NCBI GenBank assembly: GCA_017792405.1
Contig: CP051231.1
Span: 322,634 to 386,633 of the forward strand
DNA from: Oceanicola sp.
Lineage (GTDB): Bacteria; Pseudomonadota; Alphaproteobacteria; Rhodobacterales; Rhodobacteraceae
Reading direction: 5' to 3'
DNA: 64,000 nucleotides
The notes below the pieces were generated by a model, which was not told the origin of the DNA, ran no database searches, and saw nothing but the letters and a program-made list of their open reading frames with translations. Positions 49,391-61,971 of the stretch are shown one piece after another. The position numbers and the translations under genes are program-made. Each line of letters opens with the position of its first letter. Position 1 is the stretch's first letter.

Positions 49391-50191
49391 ATGATGGATG
49401 AACTCAACACACGCGGGCTTGTGCTTTTGGGCTGCGGCAAGATGGGCGGCGCCATGCTGGCAGGCTGGCTGGCAGGCGGGCTGAAGCCCGAGGCCGTCAC
49501 CGTGCTCGACCCGCACCCCTCCGACTGGCTCAAGGCCCAGACCGGCGTGCGCATCAACGAGCCGCTCCCTGAGAGCCCCGCCGTCGCCATCATCGCCGTG
49601 AAACCGCAGATGATGGGCGATGCGCTGCCCGCCCTGCGCGCCCTCGGCGCTGCCACCACCTTCGTCTCCATTGCCGCAGGCACCCCCATCGCCGCATTCG
49701 AGGAGGCGCTGGGCGCTGTGCCGGTCGTCCGCGCCATGCCCAACACCCCCGCCGCCGTGGGCCGGGGCATCTCTGCCGTCATCGGCAACGGCGCGGTCAC
49801 GCCCGAACAGCTCGACATGGCCTGCGATCTGCTCTCCGCCGTGGGCGAGGTCGTGCGGCTCGACAATGAAGACCAGATCGATGCGGTCACTGGCGTCAGC
49901 GGCTCCGGCCCGGCCTATGTGTTCCACATGATCGAGGCGCTGGCCGCCGCAGGCGAAGCGCAGGGCCTCGCCCCCGAGCTCGCCATGCAACTCGCCCGCG
50001 CCACCGTCTGCGGGGCAGGGGAGCTGGCCCATAGCGATGCCGAAACATCCGCCGCCCAACTTCGCAAAAACGTCACCTCCCCCAATGGCACGACCCAGGC
50101 CGGGCTGGAGGTTCTCATGCCCGAACTGCCCGACCTGATGCGCCGCACGGTCGAGGCCGCCACCAACCGAGCAAAGGAACTGCGCTCATGA
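49391..50191 (+). CDS. proC: Pyrroline-5-carboxylate reductase
   Basis: A 266-residue enzyme for the last step of proline synthesis (P5C to proline with NAD(P)H). Rossmann motif LLGCGKMGGAMLAGWL (about 12-27), VRAMPNTPAAVGRGISA (about 114-130) and the C-terminal signature VTGVSGSGPAYVFHMIEALA (near 165-184). ATG 49391 or 49394. It overlaps csaA by 4 bases. Confidence 0.96.
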   Translation: MMDELNTRGLVLLGCGKMGGAMLAGWLAGGLKPEAVTVLDPHPSDWLKAQTGVRINEPLPESPAVAIIAVKPQMMGDALPALRALGAATTFVSIAAGTPIAAFEEALGAVPVVRAMPNTPAAVGRGISAVIGNGAVTPEQLDMACDLLSAVGEVVRLDNEDQIDAVTGVSGSGPAYVFHMIEALAAAGEAQGLAPELAMQLARATVCGAGELAHSDAETSAAQLRKNVTSPNGTTQAGLEVLMPELPDLMRRTVEAATNRAKELRS

Positions 50192-50526
50192 GCGAGATCA
50201 CATTCGACGACTTCATGAAGGTCGACATCCGCGTCGGCACCATCACCAAGGTCGAGCCCTTCCCCGAGGCCCGCAAGCCCGCCTACAAACTCTGGGTCGA
50301 CTACGGGGATGAGATCGGCGTCAAGAAATCCTCCGCCCAGATCACCGCGCACTACACGCTCGAAGAGCTTGTCGGGCGGCAGGTGATGGGCGTGGTCAAC
50401 TTCCCGCCCCGCCAGATCGGCCCGTTCATGTCCGAGGCGCTCGTGCTCGGCGTGCCGGATGAAAACGGCGAAGTCGTGCTGCTCGGCCCCGGGCAGGCGG
50501 TGCCCATCGGCGGGCGGATGTTCTGA
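50188..50526 (+). CDS. csaA: tRNA-binding domain protein, CsaA-like
   Basis: A 112-residue OB-fold protein: FDDFMKVDIRVGTITKVEPF, then KKSSAQITAHY and VVNFPPRQIGPFMSEALVLG. This is the tRNA-binding (EMAP/Arc1/CsaA) domain on its own, reported as a secretion-linked chaperone in Bacillus. ATG 50188 overlaps the proC stop (ATGA), so the two are coupled. Confidence 0.94.
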   Translation: MSEITFDDFMKVDIRVGTITKVEPFPEARKPAYKLWVDYGDEIGVKKSSAQITAHYTLEELVGRQVMGVVNFPPRQIGPFMSEALVLGVPDENGEVVLLGPGQAVPIGGRMF

Positions 50527-50535
50527 GGCGCGCGC

Positions 50536-51114
50536 CTACCGCCCCATCGCCTCACGCCAGTGACGGCGGCACAGGCTGAGATAGGTCTCGTTGCCGCCGA
50601 TCTGCACCTGCGCCCCCTCGCGCAGCACCTCGCCGTCCTCGCCCATCCGCACCACCATCGTGGCCTTCTTGCCGCAATGGCAGATGGTGCGCACCTCGCG
50701 CATCGCGTCGGCCAGCGCCAGCAGGGCGGCAGAACCGGGGAAAAGCTCCCCCATGAAATCCACCCGCAGGCCATAGCACATCACCGGCACGCCGAGGTCA
50801 TCCACCACCTTCGCCAATTGCCAGACCTGTGCCTTGGTCAGAAACTGCGCCTCGTCGATGAACACGCAGGCGCAGGGGCCGCGCTTCATCCGCGCGTCGA
50901 TCTTGTCAAAGAGGTCATCGCCATCGGTGAACGTATCCGCCGCCGCCTCCAGCCCGATCCGGCTGCCGATGGTGCCCTCACCGGCGCGGTCGTCGAAGGC
51001 CACGTTCAGCAGGTAGGTCTCCATCCCGCGCTCACGGTAGTTGTGCGAGGCCTGCAGCAGAATGGTGCTCTTGCCCGCGTTCATGGTGGAGTAGTGAAAA
51101 TAGAGCTTGGCCAT
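50536..51114 (-). CDS. tdk: Thymidine kinase
   Basis: A 192-residue type II thymidine kinase, salvaging thymidine to dTMP. P-loop HYSTMNAGKSTILLQ (7-21), Walker B FIDEAQFL (about 86-93), lasso-region zinc Cys in TICHCGKKA (about 145-153) and SLCRRHW (about 180-186). Normal length. It converges on csaA with a 9-bp gap. Confidence 0.97.
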   Translation of the reverse strand: MAKLYFHYSTMNAGKSTILLQASHNYRERGMETYLLNVAFDDRAGEGTIGSRIGLEAAADTFTDGDDLFDKIDARMKRGPCACVFIDEAQFLTKAQVWQLAKVVDDLGVPVMCYGLRVDFMGELFPGSAALLALADAMREVRTICHCGKKATMVVRMGEDGEVLREGAQVQIGGNETYLSLCRRHWREAMGR

Positions 51115-51249
51115 CTGCCACCCGTCCCCTCAGCGATCTGCGGTTCTAAGAGCATAAGCCCCGCCCCGGCACAACCGCCGCACGCCCCGTCCGCGCCCGG
51201 TTAACCCTTCCGGCGCAGAGTCCGGCAGCCAAGCCGAGGAGCGCGCCCC

Positions 51250-51648
51250 ATGCCCGTCGACCCCGAGAAGATGACCAAGATAGAGCGCCAGCACTTCATG
51301 TATGGCGTCGATGCCCTGCGGATGATCGAGCACGACATCCACGACCGCCTGTGGGATCTCAAGGGCTGCCCGCCCGACTGGCACGACATCTGGCGCGACG
51401 ATGACCGGCGCGACGTGAAGCGCGCCCGGGTGACGATGTCGCTCGACGCCGATGTGCTCAAATTCTTCCGCGCCCTCGGCCCCGGCTACCAGCCCCGCAT
51501 CAACCGCGTGCTCCGCGCCTTCATGCACATGCGGCTGGCCAAGGTGATCGAAGGCCCGGATGTGAACGATTACATCCTGCGCCCCGAAGACCTCGCCTCC
51601 AAACGCCGCCGCCGCGCGGAATATGGGGATAGTGAGGAGGGGGTCTAG
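51250..51648 (+). CDS. BrnA antitoxin-like protein without a toxin partner
   Basis: A 132-residue protein. The C-terminal half (VTMSLDADVLKFFRALGPGY, then QPRINRVLRAFM) matches the BrnA ribbon-helix-helix DNA-binding domain; the N-terminal 60 residues (HFMYGVDALRMIEHDIHDRL) are extra and helical. BrnA normally pairs with the BrnT RNase toxin. No BrnT-like frame lies on either side, so this is probably a domesticated DNA-binding protein. It starts ATG 51250 after GAGGAG. Confidence 0.82.
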   Translation: MPVDPEKMTKIERQHFMYGVDALRMIEHDIHDRLWDLKGCPPDWHDIWRDDDRRDVKRARVTMSLDADVLKFFRALGPGYQPRINRVLRAFMHMRLAKVIEGPDVNDYILRPEDLASKRRRRAEYGDSEEGV

Positions 51649-51728
51649 CGGCGAATCTTCGCCTGCGGCACCGGCAACGGGCCCGCTCTACCGCGGCGCG
51701 GGGTGCAGCACCGCGCTATGACTTTTGA

Positions 51729-51761
51729 GCCTCCGGCGGGAGTATTTGCAGCAAGAAAATG
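51729..51761 (+). repeat. Dispersed intergenic repeat, copy 4
   Basis: GCCTCCGGCGGG (51729-51740) followed by AG and TATTTGCAGCAAGAAAATG (51743-51761). It lies between convergent BrnA-like and carB genes. Confidence 0.75.
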
Positions 51762-51824
51762 CAGCCGGAGCTGTTTATCCTCTTGCGCCAGCAACGCCCG
51801 CCGCAAGCGCTCACATGGGGCGCG

Positions 51825-55178
<3,354 letters not shown>

Positions 55179-55695
55179 GGTCGTTCCCCGGGTCGGCGCA
55201 AATTGTCGTGCGTTATAGGGATGGGGCGGGCGAGGGCAAGGGGGTCAAGGCCAGAAGGCGCAGATTGCTCCCGATGCCGCTCCTTTTCCGCCCCTCGCGC
55301 CCGGCCGCACTGGCGGATTGAGTATTTGCAGCAAGAAAATGCAGCAGGCCCGGCGCGGCCTCCAACCGGGGCGCAGTCCAACAGCCTAAAATTTGATTCA
55401 AATGCCCGCCACCACGCGCGCCACGCCTTCGGCCCCTGTGCCCTACCTTGTCCATTTTCTTGCTCCAAATATCCCCGGGGGTGTGGGGGCAGCGCCCCCG
55501 CTCCAACGGTCGCCCCCATACCATCGGCTGCATTGACCCCACCTTCCCCCCGCGCAAGGGTTTCCGGCCCGCGGCGCAGGTTTCCGATCGCGTCCCCGGC
55601 ATGACGTTTCCGCCGCTTCCATGGTCGTGCCGGGCGTTTTGCCTCATCGGGGCGCATGCCATAAGGTCGGGGCAGCAGGAGGAGAGCCAGCCAGA
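55179..55695. other. 517-bp gap with inverted repeat copies upstream of carB and the formate dehydrogenase genes
   Basis: The gap lies between divergent carB and the formate dehydrogenase operon. It contains dispersed repeat copies 5 (55321-55341, plus) and 6 (55453-55481, minus), which are inverted and could fold over about 110 bp. A GGGGGC/GCCCCC hairpin lies at 55485-55499. Promoters for both directions must also lie here. No gene is visible. Confidence 0.6.
55321..55481. repeat. Dispersed intergenic repeat, copies 5 and 6 (inverted pair)
   Basis: TATTTGCAGCAAGAAAATG at 55323-55341 on the plus strand, and the inverse CATTTTCTTGCTCC followed by AAATATCCCCGG from 55453 to 55481. The same pair arrangement occurs at 10409-10469 but with a shorter spacer. 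Confidence 0.7.
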
Positions 55696-57372
55696 ATGAA
55701 CAAGGCGAGCAAAGAGTTTACCCGCCGGGATGCCAGCCAGCCCAAGGGCCGGCAGGTCGATGAGGCGGCGCTGGACGAGGTCAACCGGCTGCTGGGCGAT
55801 CTGCCCCGCCGCCGCGATCTTCTGATCGAGGCGCTGCACCTGATTCAGGACGCCAAGGGCCATCTCTCCGCCGCCCATCTCGCCGCGCTGGCGGAGCTTT
55901 TCCGGCTTGCTCAGGCCGAGGTCTACGAGGTCGCCACCTTCTATCACCACTTCGACGTGGTGAAGGAGGGCGAGGCCGCGCCCGCCCCGGTGACCATCCG
56001 CGTCTGCGAGTCGCTCACCTGCAGCCTCGCGGGCAGCGCCAAGCTGATCGAGACCCTCAAGGCCTCCACCGACCCCGAGCGCGTGCGCATCCAGCCCGTT
56101 CCCTGCATCGGCGCCTGTGACCGCGCGCCTGCCGGGCAGGTCGGCAAACGCGCCGTCGACCGCGCCACCCCCCAGAGCCTCACCGAGGCCGCCACCGGCC
56201 CGCTCGCCCCGGTGATTCCCGATTACGAGGGGCTGGAGGCCTACCGCGCGGGCGGCGGCTACGGAATCTACGAGAAGATTCGCGCCGGCGAGATCACCCC
56301 CGACGCCGCCATCGAGACCATGTCGGATGCAGGCCTGCGCGGCCTCGGCGGCGCGGGCTTTCCGGCGGGCAAGAAATGGGGCTTCGTGCGCGGCTACGAG
56401 GCGCCCCGGCTGATGACCGTGAACGGTGACGAGGGCGAACCCGGCACCTTCAAGGACCGCTGGTGGCTCGAGCGCAAACCGCACCGGATGCTGGAGGGCG
56501 CGCTGATCGCCGCCCATGTCGTCGGCTGCGACCGCATCTACATCTACATGCGCGACGAGTATCCGGCGGTGCTGGAAATCCTGCGCGCCGAGGTCGAGGC
56601 GCTGGAGCACGCGGGCCTTGCTCATTTGCCGATCGAGATCCGCCGCGGGGCAGGGGCCTACATCTGCGGCGAAGAGTCCGCGATGATCGAGAGCATCGAG
56701 GGCAAGCGCGGCCTCCCCCGCCACCGCCCGCCCTATATCGCCGAGGTCGGCCTCTTCGGGCGGCCCACCCTCAACCACAATGTCGAGACCCTGAGCTGGG
56801 TGCCCGACATCCTCGCCAACGGCGCCGAGTGGTTCGCCGCCAAGGGCCAAACGGCTGACAACAAAGGCCTGCGCAGCTATTCCGTCTCCGGCCGCGTGGC
56901 CGAGCCGGGCGTCAAGCTCGCCCCTGCGGGCATCCCCCTGCAGGAGCTGATCGACGACCACTGCGGCGGCATGGCAGATGGGCACACCCTCAAGGCCTTC
57001 CTCCCCGGCGGCGCCTCGGGCGGCATCTTCCCCGCCTCCGAGGCCCACCGCCCGCTCGACTTTGGCGAGTTCGAAAAAGACGGCGGCTTCATGGGCTCCC
57101 ATGCGGTGATGATCCTCTCCCAAGAGGATTCGGTGCGCGAGGCGGTGCTGAATCTCACCCATTTCTTCGAGCACGAGAGCTGCGGCCAATGCACCCCCTG
57201 CCGCTCCGGCACGGCCAAGGCCGCCGCGATCCTCGCGGGCGATGAACCCTCCGAAGACCTCCTGAACGACCTCATCACCGTGATGACCGACAGTTCGATC
57301 TGCGGCCTCGGCCAAGCGGCGGGCAACCCGATCCGCCACCTCATCCGCTACTTCCCGGAGGAGCTGGCATGA
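55696..57372 (+). CDS. NAD-dependent formate dehydrogenase, fused NuoE/NuoF-like (FdsG-FdsB) subunit
   Basis: A 558-residue diaphorase subunit. Residues about 25-160 are NuoE/FdsG-like with the [2Fe-2S] ligands C104, C109, C137 and C141 (CESLTC and CIGAC). Residues about 175-558 are NuoF/FdsB-like: NADH/FMN motifs GLRGLGGAGFPAGKKW (213-228) and NGDEGEPGTFKDR (243-255), and the [4Fe-4S] motif ESCGQCTPCRSG near 495 with SICGLGQ later. It passes electrons from the molybdenum subunit to NAD+. In many fds operons G and B are separate genes; here they are one. The start is ATG 55696. The next gene of the operon is 259 bp away. Confidence 0.93.
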   Translation: MNKASKEFTRRDASQPKGRQVDEAALDEVNRLLGDLPRRRDLLIEALHLIQDAKGHLSAAHLAALAELFRLAQAEVYEVATFYHHFDVVKEGEAAPAPVTIRVCESLTCSLAGSAKLIETLKASTDPERVRIQPVPCIGACDRAPAGQVGKRAVDRATPQSLTEAATGPLAPVIPDYEGLEAYRAGGGYGIYEKIRAGEITPDAAIETMSDAGLRGLGGAGFPAGKKWGFVRGYEAPRLMTVNGDEGEPGTFKDRWWLERKPHRMLEGALIAAHVVGCDRIYIYMRDEYPAVLEILRAEVEALEHAGLAHLPIEIRRGAGAYICGEESAMIESIEGKRGLPRHRPPYIAEVGLFGRPTLNHNVETLSWVPDILANGAEWFAAKGQTADNKGLRSYSVSGRVAEPGVKLAPAGIPLQELIDDHCGGMADGHTLKAFLPGGASGGIFPASEAHRPLDFGEFEKDGGFMGSHAVMILSQEDSVREAVLNLTHFFEHESCGQCTPCRSGTAKAAAILAGDEPSEDLLNDLITVMTDSSICGLGQAAGNPIRHLIRYFPEELA

Positions 57373-57384
57373 ACCGCCGTAAGG

Positions 57385-57577
57385 TGGGCAATCTGCCCAT
57401 TACCCCTCTCAGCCATAGTCACCGCAAGCCGGGCAGCGCCGGCCCGCGGGTTGGCGCACTAGGGGTGGTACATGGCACTTTATGGTGCCGTGATCATCTT
57501 CCCTCAGAGGTATCGCCCAACCTCACCGAAGCGCCGACCCGGGGGGCGGGCCGGCGCTGCCCGGCGCCTGAAGGCGC
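57385..57577. repeat. Palindromic repeat element between the formate dehydrogenase genes
   Basis: Three nested or adjacent palindromes. TGGGCA-ATC-TGCCCA at 57385-57399. A 19-bp perfect inverted repeat, GCCGGGCAGCGCCGGCCCG (57428-57446) with its complement at 57547-57565, extended inward by CGGGTTGGCGC/GCGCCGACCCG with a G-U pair, and centred on GGCAC/GTGCC (57474-57489). GCGCCT-GA-AGGCGC at 57564-57577. The 138-bp middle unit looks like a MITE or REP-type element inserted in an operon. Confidence 0.7.
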
Positions 57578-57631
57578 GCACCGGGCAGGTATCGCACGAA
57601 GCCAGTTTCTTCTCCAACCGGAGACCGCCCA

Positions 57632-60424
57632 ATGAAAGACCTCCCCACCTCCGTCACCTTCCAGCTCGACGGCAAGGAAGTCACCGCCTCCCCCCACGAG
57701 ACCATCTGGCAGGTCGCCAAGCGCGAAGGCACCGCCATCCCGCACCTCTGCTACAAGGACGATCCCGAGTATCGCTCCGATGGCAACTGCCGCGCCTGCA
57801 TGGTCGAGATCGAGGGTGAGCGCACCCTTGCCGCCTCCTGCAAGCGCCGCGTCTCCGAAGGCCTCAAGGTCCAGACCGCCACCGACCGCGTCAAAACCAA
57901 CCGCCGCCTCGTCTTCGACCTGCTGGCCTCCGACATGCCCGCGCGCGACCAGTCGCCCGACCCGGACGCGCGCTTCTGGCATCAGGCCGACCTCGCCGGC
58001 CTGACCGAAACCCACTTCCCTTCCACCCGGCCCGGCGCCCGCGCCGAAATCCCGGTGGACAGCATCTTCCACGACGCCTCCCACCCCTCCATCGCCGTCA
58101 ACCTCGACGCCTGCATCTCCTGCACCCTCTGCGAGCGGGCCTGCCGCGACGTGCAGGTGAACGACGTGATCGGCATGGCCTCGCGAGGCACCGGCAACCT
58201 CCCGGTCTTCGACCAGAACGACCCGATGGGCCTCTCCTCCTGCGTCGCCTGCGGCGAATGCGTGCAGGCTTGCCCCACCGGCGCGCTGATGGAAAAGACC
58301 CTGCTCAACGACGAGGCCACCAAGCGCACCGAATACGCCGAGAAGAAGGTCGAAAGCGTCTGCCCCTTCTGCGGCGTCGGCTGCCAGACCGAGCTTTCGG
58401 TAAAAGACGGCAAGATCATCCAGGTCGAGGGCCGCAAAGGCCCCGCCAACCGCGGCAAGCTCTGCATCAAAGGCCGCTTCGGCTATGATTACGTGCTCTC
58501 CCCCGAGCGCCTGACCAAGCCGCTGATCCGCCGCGACGACGCCCCCAAAGACGCCCACGCCAAGCTCTCCACCGACCGCATCCACGAGGTCTTCCGCGAG
58601 GCCACATGGGAGGAAGCCCTTGCCAAGGCTTCCGGCGGCCTCAAAACCATCATCGACCGCGACGGCGGCCACGCTCTCGCAGGCTTCGGCTCCGCCAAGG
58701 GCACCAACGAAGAGGCCTACCTCTTCCAGAAGCTCGTGCGCCAAGGCTTCGGCACCAACAACGTCGACCATTGCACCCGTCTCTGTCACGCCTCCTCGGT
58801 CGCCGCGCTGATGGAGGGTGTCGGCTCCGGCGCTGTCTCCGCCCCCTTCACCGATGCCGAGAAATCCGACTGCATCATCATCATCGGCGCCCGCCCCGAG
58901 CAGAACCATCCCGTAGCCGCGACCTACTTCAAGCAGGCCGCCAAAAACGGCGCGACCCTCATCGTGATGGACCCGCGCCGCCAGGGCCTGATGCGCCACG
59001 CCACCCATTCGGTCGTCTTCGAGCCTGGCCGCGACGTGGCCCTGCTGAACGCGATGATCCACACGATCATCGACGAGGGGCTGACCGACGCGCAATACAT
59101 TCAGGCCAACACCTCAGGCTTCGAGGCGCTGAAGGAGAAAGTCAAAGGCTTCACGCCAGAGGAAATGGCCCCGATCTGCGGCGTCCCCGCCGATGAGATC
59201 AAGGCCATCGCCCGCGCCTTCGGCAAGGCCGAGCGCGGCATCATTTTCTGGGGCATGGGCATCAGCCAGCACGTCCACGGCACCGACAATTCCCGCTGCC
59301 TGATCGCGCTCTCGCTCATCACCGGCCACGTCGGCCGCCCCGGCACCGGCCTGCACCCCCTGCGCGGCCAAAACAACGTGCAGGGCGCCTCCGATGCGGG
59401 CCTCATCCCGATGTTCTACCCCGATTACAAATCGGTGGAATCCTCCGACCTGATCGAGAAATACGAAGACGCATGGGGCCGCCCGCTGGATCATACCCGC
59501 GGCCTCACCGTGGTCGAGATCATGCACGCCATCCATGACGGCGAGATCAAGGGCATGTATGTGCAGGGCGAAAACCCCGCCATGTCGGACCCTGATCAGC
59601 ACCACGCCCGCGCCGCCCTCGCCAGCCTCGAACACCTCGTGGTGCAGGATATCTTCTTCACCGAGACCGCATGGCACGCCGATGTCATCCTCCCCGCCTC
59701 TTCTCAGGCCGAGAAGCTGGGCACCTACACCAACTCCAACCGTCAGGTGCAGCTTGGCCGCCCGGTGCTCGACCCGCCCGGCGAGGCCCGGCAGGATTGG
59801 GAGCTGATCCGCGATGTCGCCAATGGCATCGGCTGCGGCTGGAGCTACGCGGATGTGCCTGAGGTCTATGCCGAGATGGCCGCCCTCATGCCCTCGCTCG
59901 ACCACATCAGCTGGGAGCGGATCGAGCGCGAAGGCTCCGTCACCTACCCGGCAGCGGCAGAGGACGAGCCGGGGCAGGAGGTCATCTTCACCGAGGGCTT
60001 CCCCACCGCTGACGGCCGCGCCCGCATCGTGCCCACCGATCTGGTGCCGCCCGACGAGTTGCCGGATGACGAGTTTCCGCTGGTGCTCACCACCGGCCGG
60101 ATGCTGGAGCACTGGCACACCGGCGCGATGACCCGCACCAGCCACGCGCTCAACGCACAGGAGCCGGAGCCGGTGGTCTCGATGCATCCGCGCGACATCG
60201 GCCGCATGGGCTTCACCCGCGGCCAGCAGGTCACGGTCGAAACCCGCCGCGGCGACATCACCCTGACGCTCAGGGCCGACCGCGACGTAACGCAGGGCAT
60301 GCTCTTCATCCCCTTCTGCTTCCGCGACGCGCCGGCCAACTTCCTGACCAACCCGCAGCTCGACCCCTTCGGCAAGATCCCCGAGTTCAAGTTCGCCGCC
60401 GCCCGTATCCGCGCGGCGGAGTAG
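57632..60424 (+). CDS. NAD-dependent formate dehydrogenase, molybdenum catalytic subunit (FdsA-like)
   Basis: A 930-residue Mo-bis-MGD enzyme oxidising formate to CO2. N-terminal [2Fe-2S] domain with C40, C53, C56 and C70; two ferredoxin clusters (C161/164/167/171 and C204/207/210/214); the [4Fe-4S] cluster at C244, C247, C251 and C278 (VCPFCGVGC; GKLCIKGRFG). The Mo ligand is Cys385 in CTRLCHASS, so not selenocysteine. HYKL- to MGD-binding parts follow to residue 930 (GQNNVQGASDAGLIP near 590). ATG 57632 sits 30 nt after no strong site but matches the family start. FdhD/FdsC- and FdsD-type genes are not found downstream in this window. Confidence 0.96.
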   Translation: MKDLPTSVTFQLDGKEVTASPHETIWQVAKREGTAIPHLCYKDDPEYRSDGNCRACMVEIEGERTLAASCKRRVSEGLKVQTATDRVKTNRRLVFDLLASDMPARDQSPDPDARFWHQADLAGLTETHFPSTRPGARAEIPVDSIFHDASHPSIAVNLDACISCTLCERACRDVQVNDVIGMASRGTGNLPVFDQNDPMGLSSCVACGECVQACPTGALMEKTLLNDEATKRTEYAEKKVESVCPFCGVGCQTELSVKDGKIIQVEGRKGPANRGKLCIKGRFGYDYVLSPERLTKPLIRRDDAPKDAHAKLSTDRIHEVFREATWEEALAKASGGLKTIIDRDGGHALAGFGSAKGTNEEAYLFQKLVRQGFGTNNVDHCTRLCHASSVAALMEGVGSGAVSAPFTDAEKSDCIIIIGARPEQNHPVAATYFKQAAKNGATLIVMDPRRQGLMRHATHSVVFEPGRDVALLNAMIHTIIDEGLTDAQYIQANTSGFEALKEKVKGFTPEEMAPICGVPADEIKAIARAFGKAERGIIFWGMGISQHVHGTDNSRCLIALSLITGHVGRPGTGLHPLRGQNNVQGASDAGLIPMFYPDYKSVESSDLIEKYEDAWGRPLDHTRGLTVVEIMHAIHDGEIKGMYVQGENPAMSDPDQHHARAALASLEHLVVQDIFFTETAWHADVILPASSQAEKLGTYTNSNRQVQLGRPVLDPPGEARQDWELIRDVANGIGCGWSYADVPEVYAEMAALMPSLDHISWERIEREGSVTYPAAAEDEPGQEVIFTEGFPTADGRARIVPTDLVPPDELPDDEFPLVLTTGRMLEHWHTGAMTRTSHALNAQEPEPVVSMHPRDIGRMGFTRGQQVTVETRRGDITLTLRADRDVTQGMLFIPFCFRDAPANFLTNPQLDPFGKIPEFKFAAARIRAAE

Positions 60425-60515
60425 GGCCGCACGGCCGGAGGCTAGGCCAAAAGAAAAGGGCAGGGGCCTCGGCCCCCACCCTTCCCGTGGCCACCCCGGG
60501 CTTTACTGGGTAGGT

Positions 60516-61007
60516 TCAGGGCAGCAGCACCTTGTCGATCACGTGGATCACGCCGTTGGAGGCCGCCACATCGGCAGTCACCACGCGGGCATCATTGACC
60601 CGCACACCGTGGGTGCCGTTGATCCGCAGCTTCCCGCCATTGGCCGTCAGCACGCTCACACGGCGCCCGGCCAGATCGGCCGCTTCGGCCCGGCCCGGCA
60701 CCACATGATAGGTCAGGATCGCGGTCAGCGTGTCGCGGTTCTCGGGCTTCAGCAGGTCCTCCACGGTGCCCGGCGGCAGTGCGGCAAAGGCCTCATCGGT
60801 GGGCGCGAAGACGGTGTAGGGCCCCGGGCCCTGCAGCGTCTCCACCAGCCCCGCCGCCGACACCGCCGCCACCAGCGTCTCGAAGCTACCGGCCGATTGC
60901 GCGACCTCCACGATATCCGGCCCGCTGTTGGTGCTCGGCGCGGTGCAGCCCGAAACGGCCAGCGCCAGCGCAACGGTGGCTGCCTTGGTGAGTGTGAAGA
61001 TGTTCAT
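60516..61007 (-). CDS. Fasciclin-domain lipoprotein
   Basis: A 163-residue surface protein. Lipoprotein signal peptide with lipobox LAVSGC (cleavage before Cys21), then one FAS1 domain: [40 protein letters not shown] and the closing segment [16 protein letters not shown]1 domains mediate adhesion or small-molecule binding; the function here is unknown. It converges on the formate dehydrogenase gene. Confidence 0.95.
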   Translation of the reverse strand: MNIFTLTKAATVALALAVSGCTAPSTNSGPDIVEVAQSAGSFETLVAAVSAAGLVETLQGPGPYTVFAPTDEAFAALPPGTVEDLLKPENRDTLTAILTYHVVPGRAEAADLAGRRVSVLTANGGKLRINGTHGVRVNDARVVTADVAASNGVIHVIDKVLLP

Positions 61008-61140
61008 GGGTCAGTCCTCCCTGATCAGATATCAGCCCCGCCCTATGTGCGGAGTTGAACCCAATACGGCTGAGGCCGCGGCTCGGTTCACTTTTGCGAA
61101 GAGATCAGCCCCGCCCGGCGCGCGTGCCCCAAAACCGAAT

Positions 61141-61167
61141 GCGCCCGTCTCAGGGGAAGACGGGCGC
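61141..61167. other. Hairpin upstream of the fasciclin gene
   Basis: GCGCCCGTC/GACGGGCGC stem (61141-61149 with 61159-61167), 9-nt loop, in the 268-bp gap between the fasciclin gene and the low-GC pair. It sits close to where base composition drops and may terminate transcription of the 61276-62966 pair. Confidence 0.4.
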
Positions 61168-61275
61168 TGTCGGCAAGGCCGCGGTGCGGGAGGGAGTTCC
61201 GACAAGCTCAACCCTAAGCCGAGCGCTACCGCCGGACCACTCGCTGATTTGGGGGAGGCGGAAGGTGTATTGAGC

Positions 61276-61971
61276 TTACGGCGATAGCAATATTCCGCAT
61301 ACAAGCAACAATAGGAAGACAATTACCGCACAAATTCCTACGAACACAAAGTTTTTGCCAGTAGCGCCGCTGCTGCCCTTAAGTTTCCAACCGACGCTAA
61401 GGGCTCCCACCAAGGCCGCCAATCCGGTCAGGGTGGGCAAGGGCGGCCATGGCACCAGGACCTCGACCTCCGAGCGGATATTCGGCCAAGTCATGTCGTA
61501 ACCTGCGGCTTGGTTTATCAATAAGAACACGATGTTCAGCGCGGTTAGGAAGGCAACTGCAAAAAACCACGTCACAACCAGTGCAGAGACCCACCTGCTA
61601 CCCCTCGTTTCAGATGGCACCAAGTCACTCTGGCTCTGGCCGCTGTCGGTCATTTCTGGCGCATCGGCACGGTGATGAAAATAGCCCAAACCTACGCCTA
61701 CCCACATGAGCAAGACCAACGCCAGAAGTCCGACCATGACAACAGTCAGCGCCTCATCAGGTGACAGCTCAGATAGGCCAAAGAAAGCACCGATATGGCA
61801 CGGTAAGACTGCCCACAGTGATTTCGCCACTGTGTCCAGCGGAAGGTCGGTGGTAGGCTTGTCACTGGTCAGCGGATTTTCGATCCGGCGAAATACAATG
61901 AGAAAGCTCGGCAACGACTTGGCTATATTGTCCAGTTCCTTGGTGAACATCTCGGAAACCGGCTTCGTCAC
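61276..61971 (-). CDS. Multi-span membrane protein of unknown function
   Basis: A 231-residue protein with four hydrophobic segments (about 75-95 LTVVMVGLLALVLLMWVGVG, 128-150, 180-195 and a C-terminal VFVGICAVIVFLLLLVCGIL). The first 60 residues are soluble. No family recognised. It starts at GTG 61971, sharing a base with the stop of the upstream secreted-protein gene (TAGTG), so the pair is coupled. Base composition is lower in GC than the flanking chromosome. Confidence 0.75.
   Translation of the reverse strand: MTKPVSEMFTKELDNIAKSLPSFLIVFRRIENPLTSDKPTTDLPLDTVAKSLWAVLPCHIGAFFGLSELSPDEALTVVMVGLLALVLLMWVGVGLGYFHHRADAPEMTDSGQSQSDLVPSETRGSRWVSALVVTWFFAVAFLTALNIVFLLINQAAGYDMTWPNIRSEVEVLVPWPPLPTLTGLAALVGALSVGWKLKGSSGATGKNFVFVGICAVIVFLLLLVCGILLSP

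Noticed and set aside
57369..57635. An 88-codon plus-strand frame between the two formate dehydrogenase genes, overlapping both by ATGA-like junctions.
   Set aside because: Most of it is the palindromic element at 57385-57577, and the translation has no protein-like pattern. The overlaps are probably chance.
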